Shown here: positions 1 through 9,039 of the stretch, one piece after another
Layout of the letters: each line of letters opens with the position of its first letter
How positions within the stretch are numbered: position 1 is the first letter of the stretch
Position numbers and translations under genes: made by a program
The notes under the pieces: generated by a model
What the model was told of the DNA's origin: nothing
What the model saw: only the letters and a program-made list of their open reading frames with translations
The model's database searches: none
Origin: Romanomermis culicivorax
Lineage: Eukaryota; Nematoda; Enoplea; Mermithida; Mermithidae
DNA: 64,000 bases
NCBI GenBank assembly: GCA_963922205.1
Contig: CAWUHX010000012.1
Span: 1,240,001 to 1,304,000, forward strand
Reading direction: 5' to 3'

Positions 1-589
1 ATGGGAATAAATATAGTACGAAGCTTGCAATCGCAAACGATTAGTTATCGCGCGGACATCTTCTCAAAAGTTCGATTATAGTTTTTAAACACATTAAAAT
101 TAAAAATAGGGGTAACGCGACCAGGCAAAGTATTTCGGTAACACACCAGTAGTTATGGGGTATAGAGCGGAGGGCGCCACAACCAACATTTTATTTCTTT
201 TTGATCATTGGCGTGATTTCTGAAAAATAGGGTTCTTTTCAGTGAGGATTGCAGTAAAGCTAAAGCTTTCAACTAATTTTTCAGTTCCATTTTTCCTAAA
301 TTTGACAAATATATTCCGATATGGAAAAAAGTAGCAGATAAAAAATTCGAGGTTGCATTTGGTCCAAAAGCCGTGTTAAAGGCATTGAGCAAATCGAAGC
401 TATCTGTAGGTCCACGCGGTTTATGTACATTCTTTTTCCAAAAATTAAAGCATAGATTCCGCTGTCCATCATTTTTGAAGTTTCTTATAGAACTGGCAAG
501 TTACCTTCACTTCGGCTTCGGATTTCAGAAAAGTTAATCCTGCACAATCAACCTTTGTATTGTATGAATAAATGAACAAAACTGATTAA
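1..589. other. AT-rich stretch without a recognised gene
   Basis: No reading frame here resembles a known protein and no terminal inverted repeat pair could be delimited. The base composition matches the transposon-filled sequence to its right. It may be the inner part of an element whose other end lies outside the window. Confidence 0.4.
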
Positions 590-783
590 TTCGAAAAAAA
601 TTTGGAATGGCACAAAAAATTTTGAGCATTTGTGCAAATTGACACATTTTTTGAGGCTAAATTTCCTTAATTCTTGGCCATTTTAGATGCTGCAAACGCA
701 AAATTTTTGTGCCATTGGCACAAATTTTTTGGCCTCCTGTGCCAATTGGCACAAATATCCGTTCCATGCACACAAAAACGCTG
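590..783. mobile_element. Truncated hAT-like element, GGCAC family
   Basis: Both arms of the GGCAC family are recognisable: the left arm word AATGGCACAAAAAATTTT near 605, and the right arm palindrome TTTGTGCCATTGGCACAAA near 705, ending in ACGCTG at 783. The true left terminus and most of the interior are missing, so this is an internally deleted or truncated copy. The CCTC-family element A1 starts nine bases further on. Confidence 0.6.
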
Positions 784-791
784 CCGACAAC

Positions 792-1808
792 CACCGTTTT
801 TTCCTCAAATAGGGTCTTTTGAGGAAAAAATTTCGAAATGAGGAAAAAAATTTTGGGCATGGTTCTCATTTTGGAAAAAATTTTGGGGAACTCTAAACCG
901 AAGATGCGTTTTGGTGAACTTTAAAAGGTCAAAATCTCAAAATTTTCTGGCGCTTCGCGCCGGTCATGGGTATAATGATAACAATATTCTATCAGGCGCG
1001 GCCGTTAGCATATCTACTTCAACTTACTAATTAATGCTTCACAATTTCTATCAATCAAGTTAGCTCGTTTCACTTTCTAATCGTTTACAGTTAATTATGT
1101 CGCCGAAAACAGAGATTTTTCATCAATTCTCTCAATTGTTTCTCTCGATGATTGGAATTTTTTAGACGTTTGCAATCTGAACTTTTGCGTTTATTGAAGA
1201 TGGAAATAGAAGACATCATCCTAGACTGCGATCTTGAAACTTTTGTTCGCGAATTATCTGTTGGGGAGATTTATTTTTCAACGTTTTAGAATATAAAAAC
1301 CCGAAAAATTTTCCGGCGCTTTGCGCCGGAATGGGTAGCAAATTACACTTCGTCAGCCTGTTCTTAATTCATTTCCCAACGTTACGAAGGTTCATTTTCC
1401 AGCGTTTTAGAAAGTGAAAATCCAAAAATTTTCCGGCGCTCCCAGCCGGACCAAGAACTAAATAAAATTAGATGATTCTAATCGGAACCACAGAAATGTT
1501 GATAGCGGATAAATCCATGAGATCTCTGTCGTTAACTTTCTTTATCCGCTCCTATAGAAAACCAATATATTCTTCATGAGCTCATTTTGACTAACATAAC
1601 CAGAGTTTTCTCAATTTTTTTCCTCATTTTTGCAGGTTTCTGACTACAAATACAACAAAATGCTTGGGTATGCTCCTAAAATGCATAAAAAAGCATCTGT
1701 AGCCACACTAGAAGCGTTTGTAAAAATGTGGAAAATTTTTGGAAAATGAGGAAAAAAATTTTGAGTCCGATTCTCATGTGAAAAAAATCTTCGAGGAAAA
1801 AAGCGGTG
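792..1808. mobile_element. hAT-like non-autonomous element, CCTC family (copy A1)
   Basis: The element begins CACCGTTTTTTCCTC and ends GAGGAAAAAAGCGGTG, an imperfect terminal inverted repeat. The flanks CCGACAAC (784-791) and CTGACAAC (1809-1816) match at 7 of 8 bases, a target duplication of hAT length. It is 1,017 bases long and codes for nothing recognisable. Inside are three GGCGC-loop-GCGCC hairpins or decayed versions, near 955, 1,315 and 1,433. The copy at 4,716-5,732 has the same length in the opposite orientation; a third copy is at 53,041. Assignment to hAT rests on end sequence and duplication length only. Confidence 0.8.
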
Positions 1809-1816
1809 CTGACAAC

Positions 1817-3549
1817 TGGTTAACTGCACAGTTTTTTTCCTCAATTGACCATTTTTGAGGAATCGGAACGAGTATATTTTAGCTGAAGCTCTCAAATTTG
1901 CTCAAATTGGGCTTTTTCAAGTAGTTTGATACTTGAAAAAGCCAACCAGCCTATTTTCAAAGCGCGGAATGGCCCTTCGGGCGCAGCTGCTGTGCCCTAA
2001 GCCTAAGCCTAAGGAAAATTTTAAAGGAAAAATAAATGTCTACTCACTAATCACAGAAATAGATGAAAATCGAAATTATTAAAATACTAAACTCAAATTA
2101 GATTTCCAAATTCGTTGACTTTTGACGAAAATAAGTAAGATTTCCAACATGATCTGAAAATTTGCACAATACATACAAAAGTCTGAAAATAGTTATAATG
2201 TAAATCTTATGGCGAAATACCCTACAGAATTTGAACAGGTCGTTCAAATCTCATCATTTTTTCTTTCCGCGCTTCCATTTTACCCGTCCTAATTAAAAAA
2301 TAACTATTTATGGTATAAACAGTAAGTAAATTTTACCCTAGGAATTTTTTTTAGAATTGAGGAAAATTTTTTTGTACTTAGGCACCAATTTGAGGAAAAA
2401 TTTTTTCATGGTTTCCTGTTCGGAGGTGCATTATAAAATTGAAAATCGTCGGAATTTCACGGCGCTCCGCGCCGGATTTTAATTACTTAATGATTTTTCT
2501 ATATTATTTCAAGGCGCGGTTAGAAAATGTGATTCTAGCTAATCCTTATAGCTTTCAATTATCAAGATATTATGAATAAATGTTTGATCCTGCGTCGTTT
2601 TTTTGAGAATTTAACGAAAAGGAAGATTTTTCTCGGTTAATTTCATAGTCATTTTGCGATCTTGAAAAAGATTTTGACACTGTGTGATTAAAACGTTTTG
2701 AGTTCAAGTGGGAATTCTTGCTGGTTGAAGAATCAAATTTCTTGGTTGCTTTCCTAGTTTGTGAATTGTAGTCTGATCGACTGAAAGTTCATTGAATCAT
2801 AGGTCCCCAAGGTCAGATTTCCTAGGTAGAGATACAGTTGAAAATTTGCGAGGGTAGTGTAGCTAAATGTCCACTAAACACTCCATTTTGTCTCAAAATT
2901 AGGCACCCAGTGATCAATTTTTAGGACCTTAGGTAGGGGTAATACCCACCCCCTCATACCCCTCTCTATGGGGTTGGCTGCATTGAATTCACTAAAAAAT
3001 TAAACCTTCTGTATAGGTAATAAAAGTTGAAAAGGTTTATTTTTCAGCGTTCTATTAAATCAAAATCCAAGAAAAATTCTCGGCGCTAGGCGCCTTTTTT
3101 CATTTTTTTCATTTCAAAAAAAAAAAAAAAAATATTAATGTCTGGAACTCTTTATCTTTTGATATCGTCAATTCTCCCAGTTTGCACAGTTTCAAAGAAA
3201 AAATTAAACTTCTAAACTTCGATAATCGAATTGGGGGGTGCATGCAAGTTGTTACTTTTCAAGTAACCTTTGCACCCTATTGCTGCATGATTTTTCTATT
3301 TCTTAAAATATTTACATTACTTGCGAGTCGATTTACTAATCTTATTCTTTATATGACATTGTATTATGTATTTCACTATGCATTTTTCTTTCGTTTTTGT
3401 TTTGTGTAACAGCAATAAATATTTTTCATTTCATTTCATTTCAACAAGTCATTTATACAAATCTTTTCATTTTCTCTTCAAAATTCAGAAAATTTGGTTT
3501 TAAAAGCCTAAAACCGACACGATTCTAATGAAATGTAGAAGAATTTGGT
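1817..3549. repeat. Decayed repeat mosaic without genes
   Basis: The stretch holds fragments of several families. CCTC-type terminal sequence is seen at 1,830-1,865 and 2,340-2,420. A piece of the CAGAG-type element (CCCCAAGGTCAGATTT near 2,803, TACCCCTCTCTATGGGG near 2,958) follows. GGCGC hairpins lie near 2,460 and 3,083. Three head-to-tail CCTAAG units are at 1,995-2,013, and a short TTTCA run is near 3,428. The sequence from about 3,010 belongs to a TTGCAC-type element that ends near 4,071. No coding sequence is recognised. Confidence 0.5.
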
Positions 3550-3947
3550 CATACCTGTAAGGGGTCCGACCAGTTGGGGAGGGGGGTCGAAAAAAGTCGA
3601 AATTTTTCCCAAAAAAAGGCCAAAAAACATATAAGGTAAAGTGGGATGACTTTAATCAGGCTCGACTTTGATCAGAGTACGGCATTTAATAACTATTTGA
3701 GATCAACAAGTCATTTTTGCTGTGTAGACATCCCCTGCTGTGAGGTTGTCTACACAGCAAAAATGATCTGCTAATCTCGAATAGTTATCAAATGCCATAC
3801 TATGATCAAAGTCGCCCCTGATCAAAGTCACCCCACTTTAATTTACACTTTTTTGCAAATTTCTTTAATTTTTTCCAAACTGGGGGGTTGGGTATATGGT
3901 TGGCCATGGTGGGGGGATCCCCCCCAAGCCCCCCAGGTACAGGTATG
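3550..3947. mobile_element. hAT-like MITE with CATACCTGTA ends (copy 1, with a nested MITE)
   Basis: It starts CATACCTGTA and ends TACAGGTATG. The flanks AATTTGGT (3542-3549) and ATTTTGGT (3948-3955) are an 8-bp target duplication with one mismatch. A related host element near 48,020 reads TTTTGGTG without any insertion at the same place, an empty-site paralogue. The interior carries the family's C- and G-runs and is interrupted by the palindromic element at 3,637-3,840. Confidence 0.85.
3637..3840. mobile_element. Palindromic foldback MITE nested in another MITE
   Basis: The whole 204 bases form a nearly perfect inverted repeat, from TAAAGTGGGATGACTTTAAT to the matching ATCAAAGTCACCCCACTTTA. 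The arms meet around a small loop near 3,735, flanked by TGCTGTGTAGACA and TGTCTACACAGCA. It splits the host MITE between its CATATA and TTTACACTTTTT segments, which are contiguous in the copy at 59,004. No protein is encoded. Confidence 0.8.
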
Positions 3948-3979
3948 ATTTTGGTGGCTTTTCCGATAAAATTAAGCTA

Positions 3980-4071
3980 ATTTAGAATGAACAACCAAAA
4001 GTTTCTTTGAGCAGCCAAAATTGTTCCCCAAGTTGCGCATTGGAACTCGGGCTTTGCAGAAAAAAGGCCCT
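3980..4071. repeat. Right arm of a TTGCAC-type hAT-like element
   Basis: The arm contains the family word in AGTTGCGCATTGGAACTCGG and ends GCAGAAAAAAGGCCCTG. The homologous arm at 48,060-48,138 reads AAGTTGCACATTGCAACCTG and ends TGTGCAGAAAAACCCTG. MITE copy 2 is inserted just behind it. Confidence 0.55.
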
Positions 4072-4082
4072 GTGGTCAAGTT

Positions 4083-4270
4083 CATACCTGTACTTGGGGG
4101 GGTTGGGGGGGACCCCCCAACTTGGCCAACCCAGTACCCAAAATCATTTACCCCCCCAACCCGCCTCAGTTTGGAAAAAATTTGCCAAAAAGTGTATGTT
4201 TTTTGGCCTTTTTTGGGGAAAATTTCGACTTTTTTCTACCCCCCAACAGGTCGGAGGTCTTACAGGTATG
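4083..4270. mobile_element. hAT-like MITE with CATACCTGTA ends (copy 2)
   Basis: It starts CATACCTGTA and ends TACAGGTATG, and is flanked on both sides by the exact 8-bp duplication GTCAAGTT (4075-4082 and 4271-4278). Relative to copies 1, 3 and 4 the interior is inverted. It is non-coding. Confidence 0.9.
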
Positions 4271-4278
4271 GTCAAGTT

Positions 4279-4715
4279 CATACCTTTATGTCAGTCAGCT
4301 GTTCAGAACCAGTTTCAAAATTTTATTCTTCATTGTTATCTTTTAATCAAAGTTTACTGTTCGATTCTTACTTGTCATGTCGAAATTACGTTGTTTTATG
4401 TTGTCTAAGAAATATAAGAAATAAAGATTATGCCGTTGAATTATTCTCTTGTTTGGCTCATGTAAACTCACTTGAATATCTATTTACAAGCAGGTCATAG
4501 CTCGAGACTTTTTTCAAAAAATGTCGGTTTTTCGGCGGAATAAAATGCAAGTTAATGAGAAACGTTCAAAAAACACATCAGAAATGATTTTGAGCGATTT
4601 TTAGGCAAGGAAACTAAAAAAAATGATTTTTCCTCATGAGGAAAAAATTTTTGGGGTTTTTCCTCACATGGGGCAAAAAGCTTCCAGCAAAAAAACACTG
4701 GTTAACTGCGAGATT
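4279..4715. other. AT-rich stretch with CCTC-type repeat fragments
   Basis: No gene is recognised. From about 4,620 the sequence carries CCTC-family words in palindromic form (TTTTTCCTCATGAGGAAAAA), so it is probably the remnant of another element that hosts copy A2. Confidence 0.4.
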
Positions 4716-5732
4716 CACCGTTTTTTTTCCTCGAAGATTTTTTCCACATGAGAACCGGACCCAAAATTTTTTTCCTTATTTTCCAAAAATTTTCCACATT
4801 TTTTAAAATGCTTATAATGTGGCTACGGATGCTTTTTTGTGCATTTTAGGAGCATACCCAAGCATTTTGTTGTATTTGTAGTCAGAAACCTGCAAAAATG
4901 AGGGAAAAAATTGAGGAAATTCTGGTTATGTTAGTCAAAATGAGCTCATCAAGATTATATTGGTGTTCTATAGGAGCGGATAAAGCAAGTAAACGGTAGA
5001 GTTTTCATGAATTTATCCGCTATCAACATTTCTGTGATTCCGATTAGAATCATCTAATTTTATTTAGTTCTTGTTCCGGCGCGGAGCGCCGGAAAAATTT
5101 TTGGATTTTTACTTTCTAAAACGCCGGAAAATGAACCTTAATAACGTTGGGAAGTGAATTAAAATCAGACTGATGAAGTGTAATTTGCTCCCCATTCCGG
5201 CGAGAAGCGCCGGAAAAATTTTCGGGTTTTTGTATTCTAAAACGCTGAAAAATAAATCTCTCCAACAGATAATTCGTGAACAAATGTTTTAAAATCGCGT
5301 TCTAGAGTAATGTCTTCAATTTCCACCATCAATAAACGCAAAAGTTCAGATTGCAAACGTTTAAAAAATTCCAATCATCGAGAGAAAAAATTGAGAGACT
5401 TGATGGAAAATCTCTATTTTCGGCGACATAATTGACTCTAAACGATTAGAAAATGAAACGAGCCAACTTGATTGATAGAAACTGTTGTGCAATAATTAGT
5501 AAGTCGAAGTAGATATACGGCCGCGCCTGATAGAACATAGTTATAATTACCCATGACCGGCGCCAAGCGCCGGAAAATTTTGAGATTTTGACCTTTTAAA
5601 GTCCACCAAAACGCATCTTTTCGGTTTAGAGTTCCCCAAAATTTTTTCCACAATGAGAACCATACCCAAAACTTTTTTCCTCATTTCGAAATTTTTTTCC
5701 TCAAAAGACCCCATTTGAGGAAAAAAACGGTG
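4716..5732. mobile_element. hAT-like non-autonomous element, CCTC family (copy A2)
   Basis: It begins CACCGTTTTTTTTCCTCG and ends GAGGAAAAAAACGGTG. It is 1,017 bases long, collinear with copy A1 in reverse orientation. GCGAGATT stands immediately before the left end (4708-4715). The same eight bases follow the right end only after five extra bases, GCGTG (repeat at 5738-5745). Internal GGCGC-type hairpins lie near 5,075, 5,200 and 5,557. Non-coding. Confidence 0.8.
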
Positions 5733-5905
5733 GCGTGGCGAGATTCCTTAGATAATAAAGTGCTACAAGTGACGACAGTACTCGCACTCCAATCAAAAAA
5801 CTAATTGAAGAAACACAAACTTGATTTAAACAGAAAGGGTCTACCACACACTTAATGCGGCGGTTATGCTGTCCGGACATACACAACAGTGGATAAATTT
5901 TTCTT

Positions 5906-6475
5906 TCATGTAACGCAAAAAGCTTGATCGACATCGCTCATTGTATCAGAAGACGTTGACTTCGATGAACGATTCCCTTTGAATTCGTCGGTCTTTATTT
6001 TTCTAATCTCACCATACTCCTTTTCGTTTTTCAATAGTGACAGATCGTTTTTCAAGCTGGGCATCAAAACGGCTATGTATCCTTCATTTTCCGGCGATTG
6101 ACTCAACAACGCCGGTTCTCCTATTAATCGGCTATTCGATTCCAATAATTTCGAATTTATACACCCTCGAATCACGTATTGACTTTCGTCGGAACATTTC
6201 ACTATACAAACCGGCGATTTCTCTTGCAGATATTGTCCACCGCGTTTCGAACGGCCGGAAACTTTGTTTTGCATACGGTCCACTTTCGGAGTAACTTTGA
6301 AATCAACATCGATCACACTTTTCCTTTCAATTAGAATTGGATGGAACGGAGCCAACGTTAGGAGGCAAACTTTATTGGAATGAAACATTAGACAAAGATC
6401 TTCGCCGGCGTGGCCCCCGGCGTCCAAAAAATAACGACGCTGAAAATAACGTTCGATGACTGATGCATAATTCAT
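5906..6475 (-). CDS. ABITRAM: ABITRAM / FAM206A (Simiate) homologue, complete
   Basis: This single open frame encodes 189 residues; the human protein has about 181. The family (actin-binding transcription modulator, earlier FAM206A or Simiate) is linked to actin in neurons and nuclear speckles and has a fold like the glycine-cleavage H protein. Motifs seen in order: ERYFQRRYF near residue 8, a HSNKVCLLTLAPFHPIL core near 33-47, QNKVSGRSKRGGQYLQE near 69-85, CSDESQYVIRGCI near 94-106 and EGYIAVLMP near 131-139. The tail after residue 150 is charged and serine-rich and not conserved. The ATG directly follows a T-rich AG (TTTTTAG then ATG), so the message starts at a trans-splice acceptor or an upstream 5' exon was missed. 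No frameshift is seen. Confidence 0.9.
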   Translation of the reverse strand: MNYASVIERYFQRRYFLDAGGHAGEDLCLMFHSNKVCLLTLAPFHPILIERKSVIDVDFKVTPKVDRMQNKVSGRSKRGGQYLQEKSPVCIVKCSDESQYVIRGCINSKLLESNSRLIGEPALLSQSPENEGYIAVLMPSLKNDLSLLKNEKEYGEIRKIKTDEFKGNRSSKSTSSDTMSDVDQAFCVT

Positions 6476-6520
6476 CTAAAAACTTCAGAATAATATGGCT
6501 CTATCAACTATGTACATATA

Positions 6521-7262
6521 CCGTAATTATTCCAATAAACGGCCCGCCGTTTATTATTTTTTTGGGTCCATTTGGTGCGCCGTTTATTAAAATTTTGGGC
6601 TTCATCAGGCGACATTTTAATCCAATCTTGATTTTTATTCTTTCATGGAATCTCAACAATAACGTTTCATCATCAAATAAATACCACACCTCTCTACACC
6701 AAGGAAAGAAAAAGAAAAAAACAAAAAGGAAAGAAGAGAGATTAAAAGTAATGAAAGGAAAACAAAAGAAAAATAAAAGCAACTAATGAAACTAAAAGCA
6801 AAGGAATAGAAAATAATTTATCCTAGATTCACTTATTTTGAGGCGGCTAGCAACTAGACGCTTTCCTTCTTTTTCTGCCACTGCAATAGTTTTTACCTTG
6901 AAATCCAGACTGTACTGCTTTCTATTTTCGTAACTTGTAACGGATTCATCTAAATACTGCATTTCACAGAAACTTTGCAAGAAATCAATAGAAAACATCG
7001 CAAACCACTGCAGTCAAAATCGACTTTAAAATAAGCATGTTAAGCCTTTTTCAGAAGCAAAAAATTTTAGGATTTTTGTCGGCGACTGCACTTCTGAATT
7101 AGGCTTTATTCCTCTAATGAACAGCGTATATCAAGTTTACATTAAGGATACTTATGATTCTAATAAACCGCGCCCCGTTTATTAGGGGGCACCGTTTATT
7201 TTTTGTATATGGTCAAAGGTGCGCCGTTTATTTGAGGGTGCCTTTTATTCGAATGAGTACGG
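6521..7262 (-). mobile_element. Tigger/pogo-like element with HTH transposase remnant
   Basis: The ends are inverted repeats: CCGTAATTATTCCAATAAAC on the left and, read from the other strand, CCGTACTCATTCGAATAAAA on the right, flanked by TA on both sides. Subterminal AATAAACGG / CCGTTTATT words are repeated in both orientations in each arm. On the minus strand at 6,800-6,998 a short frame contains RKQYSLDFKVKTIAVAEKEG followed by KRLVASRLKISESRI. This is the N-terminal helix-turn-helix seen in Tigger/pogo transposases. The catalytic DDE part is absent, so the element is not autonomous. Confidence 0.7.
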
Positions 7263-8279
7263 TATACTGCATTTAAAATGAACGGTGCAGCGATCCCATG
7301 AAATTTAGCTCAACAAACAAAAATTAGAAAAGCTTATTACTGTAGTAAATGAAGAAAATTCTCATCGAAGAGCGGTAAACAGAACAACTGAAAATTTTCT
7401 CTCACAACCTAGTTGAGTAAAAAACACTGTCAAACACAGTCCTATCTAAATCAAAAGTGGACATGCATGGTGAGTTTTTTAATGATTTTGGCCTAGTTAT
7501 TGTCATCGCGAAATGTATCATTTTATACAGTATGAAGTTTTCCACTCCGTGGAAATTGAGTACTAACGAATTTAAAAAATGTGTTTGTTTATCGCTGCGC
7601 TATTTCAAGATAGATCAGTGTAAACAATAATGTAAAAATCGAAAATTTGCCTCACTGAGAACTTGAGAAAAAACATAGTCATATGTGATTTTTAAATTAA
7701 AAATAAAAATTAATTCAATTCAAAAACTTCCTCTATAGAACCTGAGCATTAAATGGGATATCAACTGTATGAAATAAGCTGGAATGTCCATGAAAATTTA
7801 TCCTAGTTATGCTTCTGGGATTGGTAATATCCGGAGCTTTTCTCAAAATGGAAAAAATAAATACTTTTCTCTTCATAACACGTCCAATACATACGAGCGA
7901 TTTTATCGCCGAAATCAAGAAAATTATAGCAAGCAATCAAAAGTATATTTATCAACCAACGTTTACAAAAATGATTTGACAATTTTCAGTAGACATTCAA
8001 GAGAGGAAAATTGAAACTTGAGGAGCAAATATAGATTTATTAATAGACTTTTCGAAAAAGCACAACTGGCATACAGGAAGCATGTGATAAAATGACATAT
8101 TATACGACTAAGCGTGTATAGCCTGTTTTTCCTGGAACGCTTCTGAATAAAACTGGAAAACAAGCACTTCATGTTTTTATGATTTTCCGTTCCCATACGT
8201 CTTATTGGAATAGAAACTGGTAAACATACTCAACGAACTTTAAAAATTTTTGTGAGCAAAAAATATCATAATAAAACCC
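7263..8279. repeat. Gene-free stretch with diverged dispersed repeats
   Basis: The part at about 7,370-7,600 is a diverged copy of 22,660-22,900 in ZPR1 intron 2; both share GAACA(A/G)CTGAAAATTT and AATGATTTTGGCC-like words. The part at about 8,110-8,200 resembles 15,890-15,960. Short open frames (such as 7,733-7,936) match nothing I recognise. Confidence 0.4.
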
Positions 8280-8638
8280 TAAAGGCCTGTCATACTTCAC
8301 CGCACGGCGCCGCGCGGTACCGGCCGGCGCCGCGCGGCGCCGGTTGTCCTATTCATACTAACAGGCGGCGCCGCGCGGTACCGTGCGGTGGCTTGCCATA
8401 CTTCGCCGCGCGGTACCGTGCGGCGCCGCTTTTTTACTTTTGGATTTTGCTCTTCTCAAAAAATGTGTATTGGTTTAGTTGAAACCTGATAGGGCGCCGC
8501 GCGGCGCCGCAAAAATTACAAAAACCTATTTATACTTCAAAGGCGGCGCCGCTTTTAAGTATGAATGGAACAACCGGCGCCGTGCGGCGCCGCGCGGTAC
8601 CGGCCGGCGCCGCACGGTGAAGTATGACAGGGCCTTTA
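8280..8638. mobile_element. GC-rich foldback element with long inverted ends
   Basis: The arms are inverted repeats of about 65 bases. The left begins TAAAGGCCTGTCATACTTCA and the right, read in reverse, begins TAAAGGCCCTGTCATACTTC. Both continue into tracts of GGCGCCGCGCGG and GGTACC units that are themselves palindromic. The centre (8,430-8,560) is AT-rich and holds two more GGCGCC blocks. Such GC content is exceptional in this window. The flanks allow a TA target duplication (TA before AAGGCC and after GGCCTT), which would fit a Tc1/mariner-type MITE, but this is uncertain. No protein is encoded. Confidence 0.75.
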
Positions 8639-9039
8639 CGCAGACGTTTTGGTGACAAAACTAATTTTTTTTTCTTTCTTCAACTTTTATAAGGATTTTA
8701 CGAAAAACATACTATAGACAACACATAATTCTAAATACGAAATATATAAAGAATATAAAAATTCTTCTCTAACTGACATATGTACCGAGTGATATCTTTT
8801 CCGAGTCATCACATCCGTCCGAATGTGTGTGTTGTGCATATATAGGAAATTAAAAACCAATAAAATCTGTAAGAAAGATACAGTCAGAATTTTCGGAGGA
8901 AAATCTTATTCCGGAAATATTGGAGGACTTACTGTACTATGAACAAATTCCATATCAATTTAATGCGGAAACTTCGAATAAATAGGCAGTCATGACTTTC
9001 ATCTGGAAGAAACCCGTAAATAAATTTGATTTAAAGAAA
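8639..9039. other. Downstream region of CNDP
   Basis: AT-rich sequence between the GC-rich foldback element and the CNDP stop codon. I see no coding sequence and no clear AATAAA on the minus strand close to the stop. Confidence 0.4.

Noticed and set aside
4007-4500. Overlapping plus-strand open frames of 133 and 159 residues
   Set aside because: They cross MITE copy 2 and its G/C runs and have no recognisable domain.
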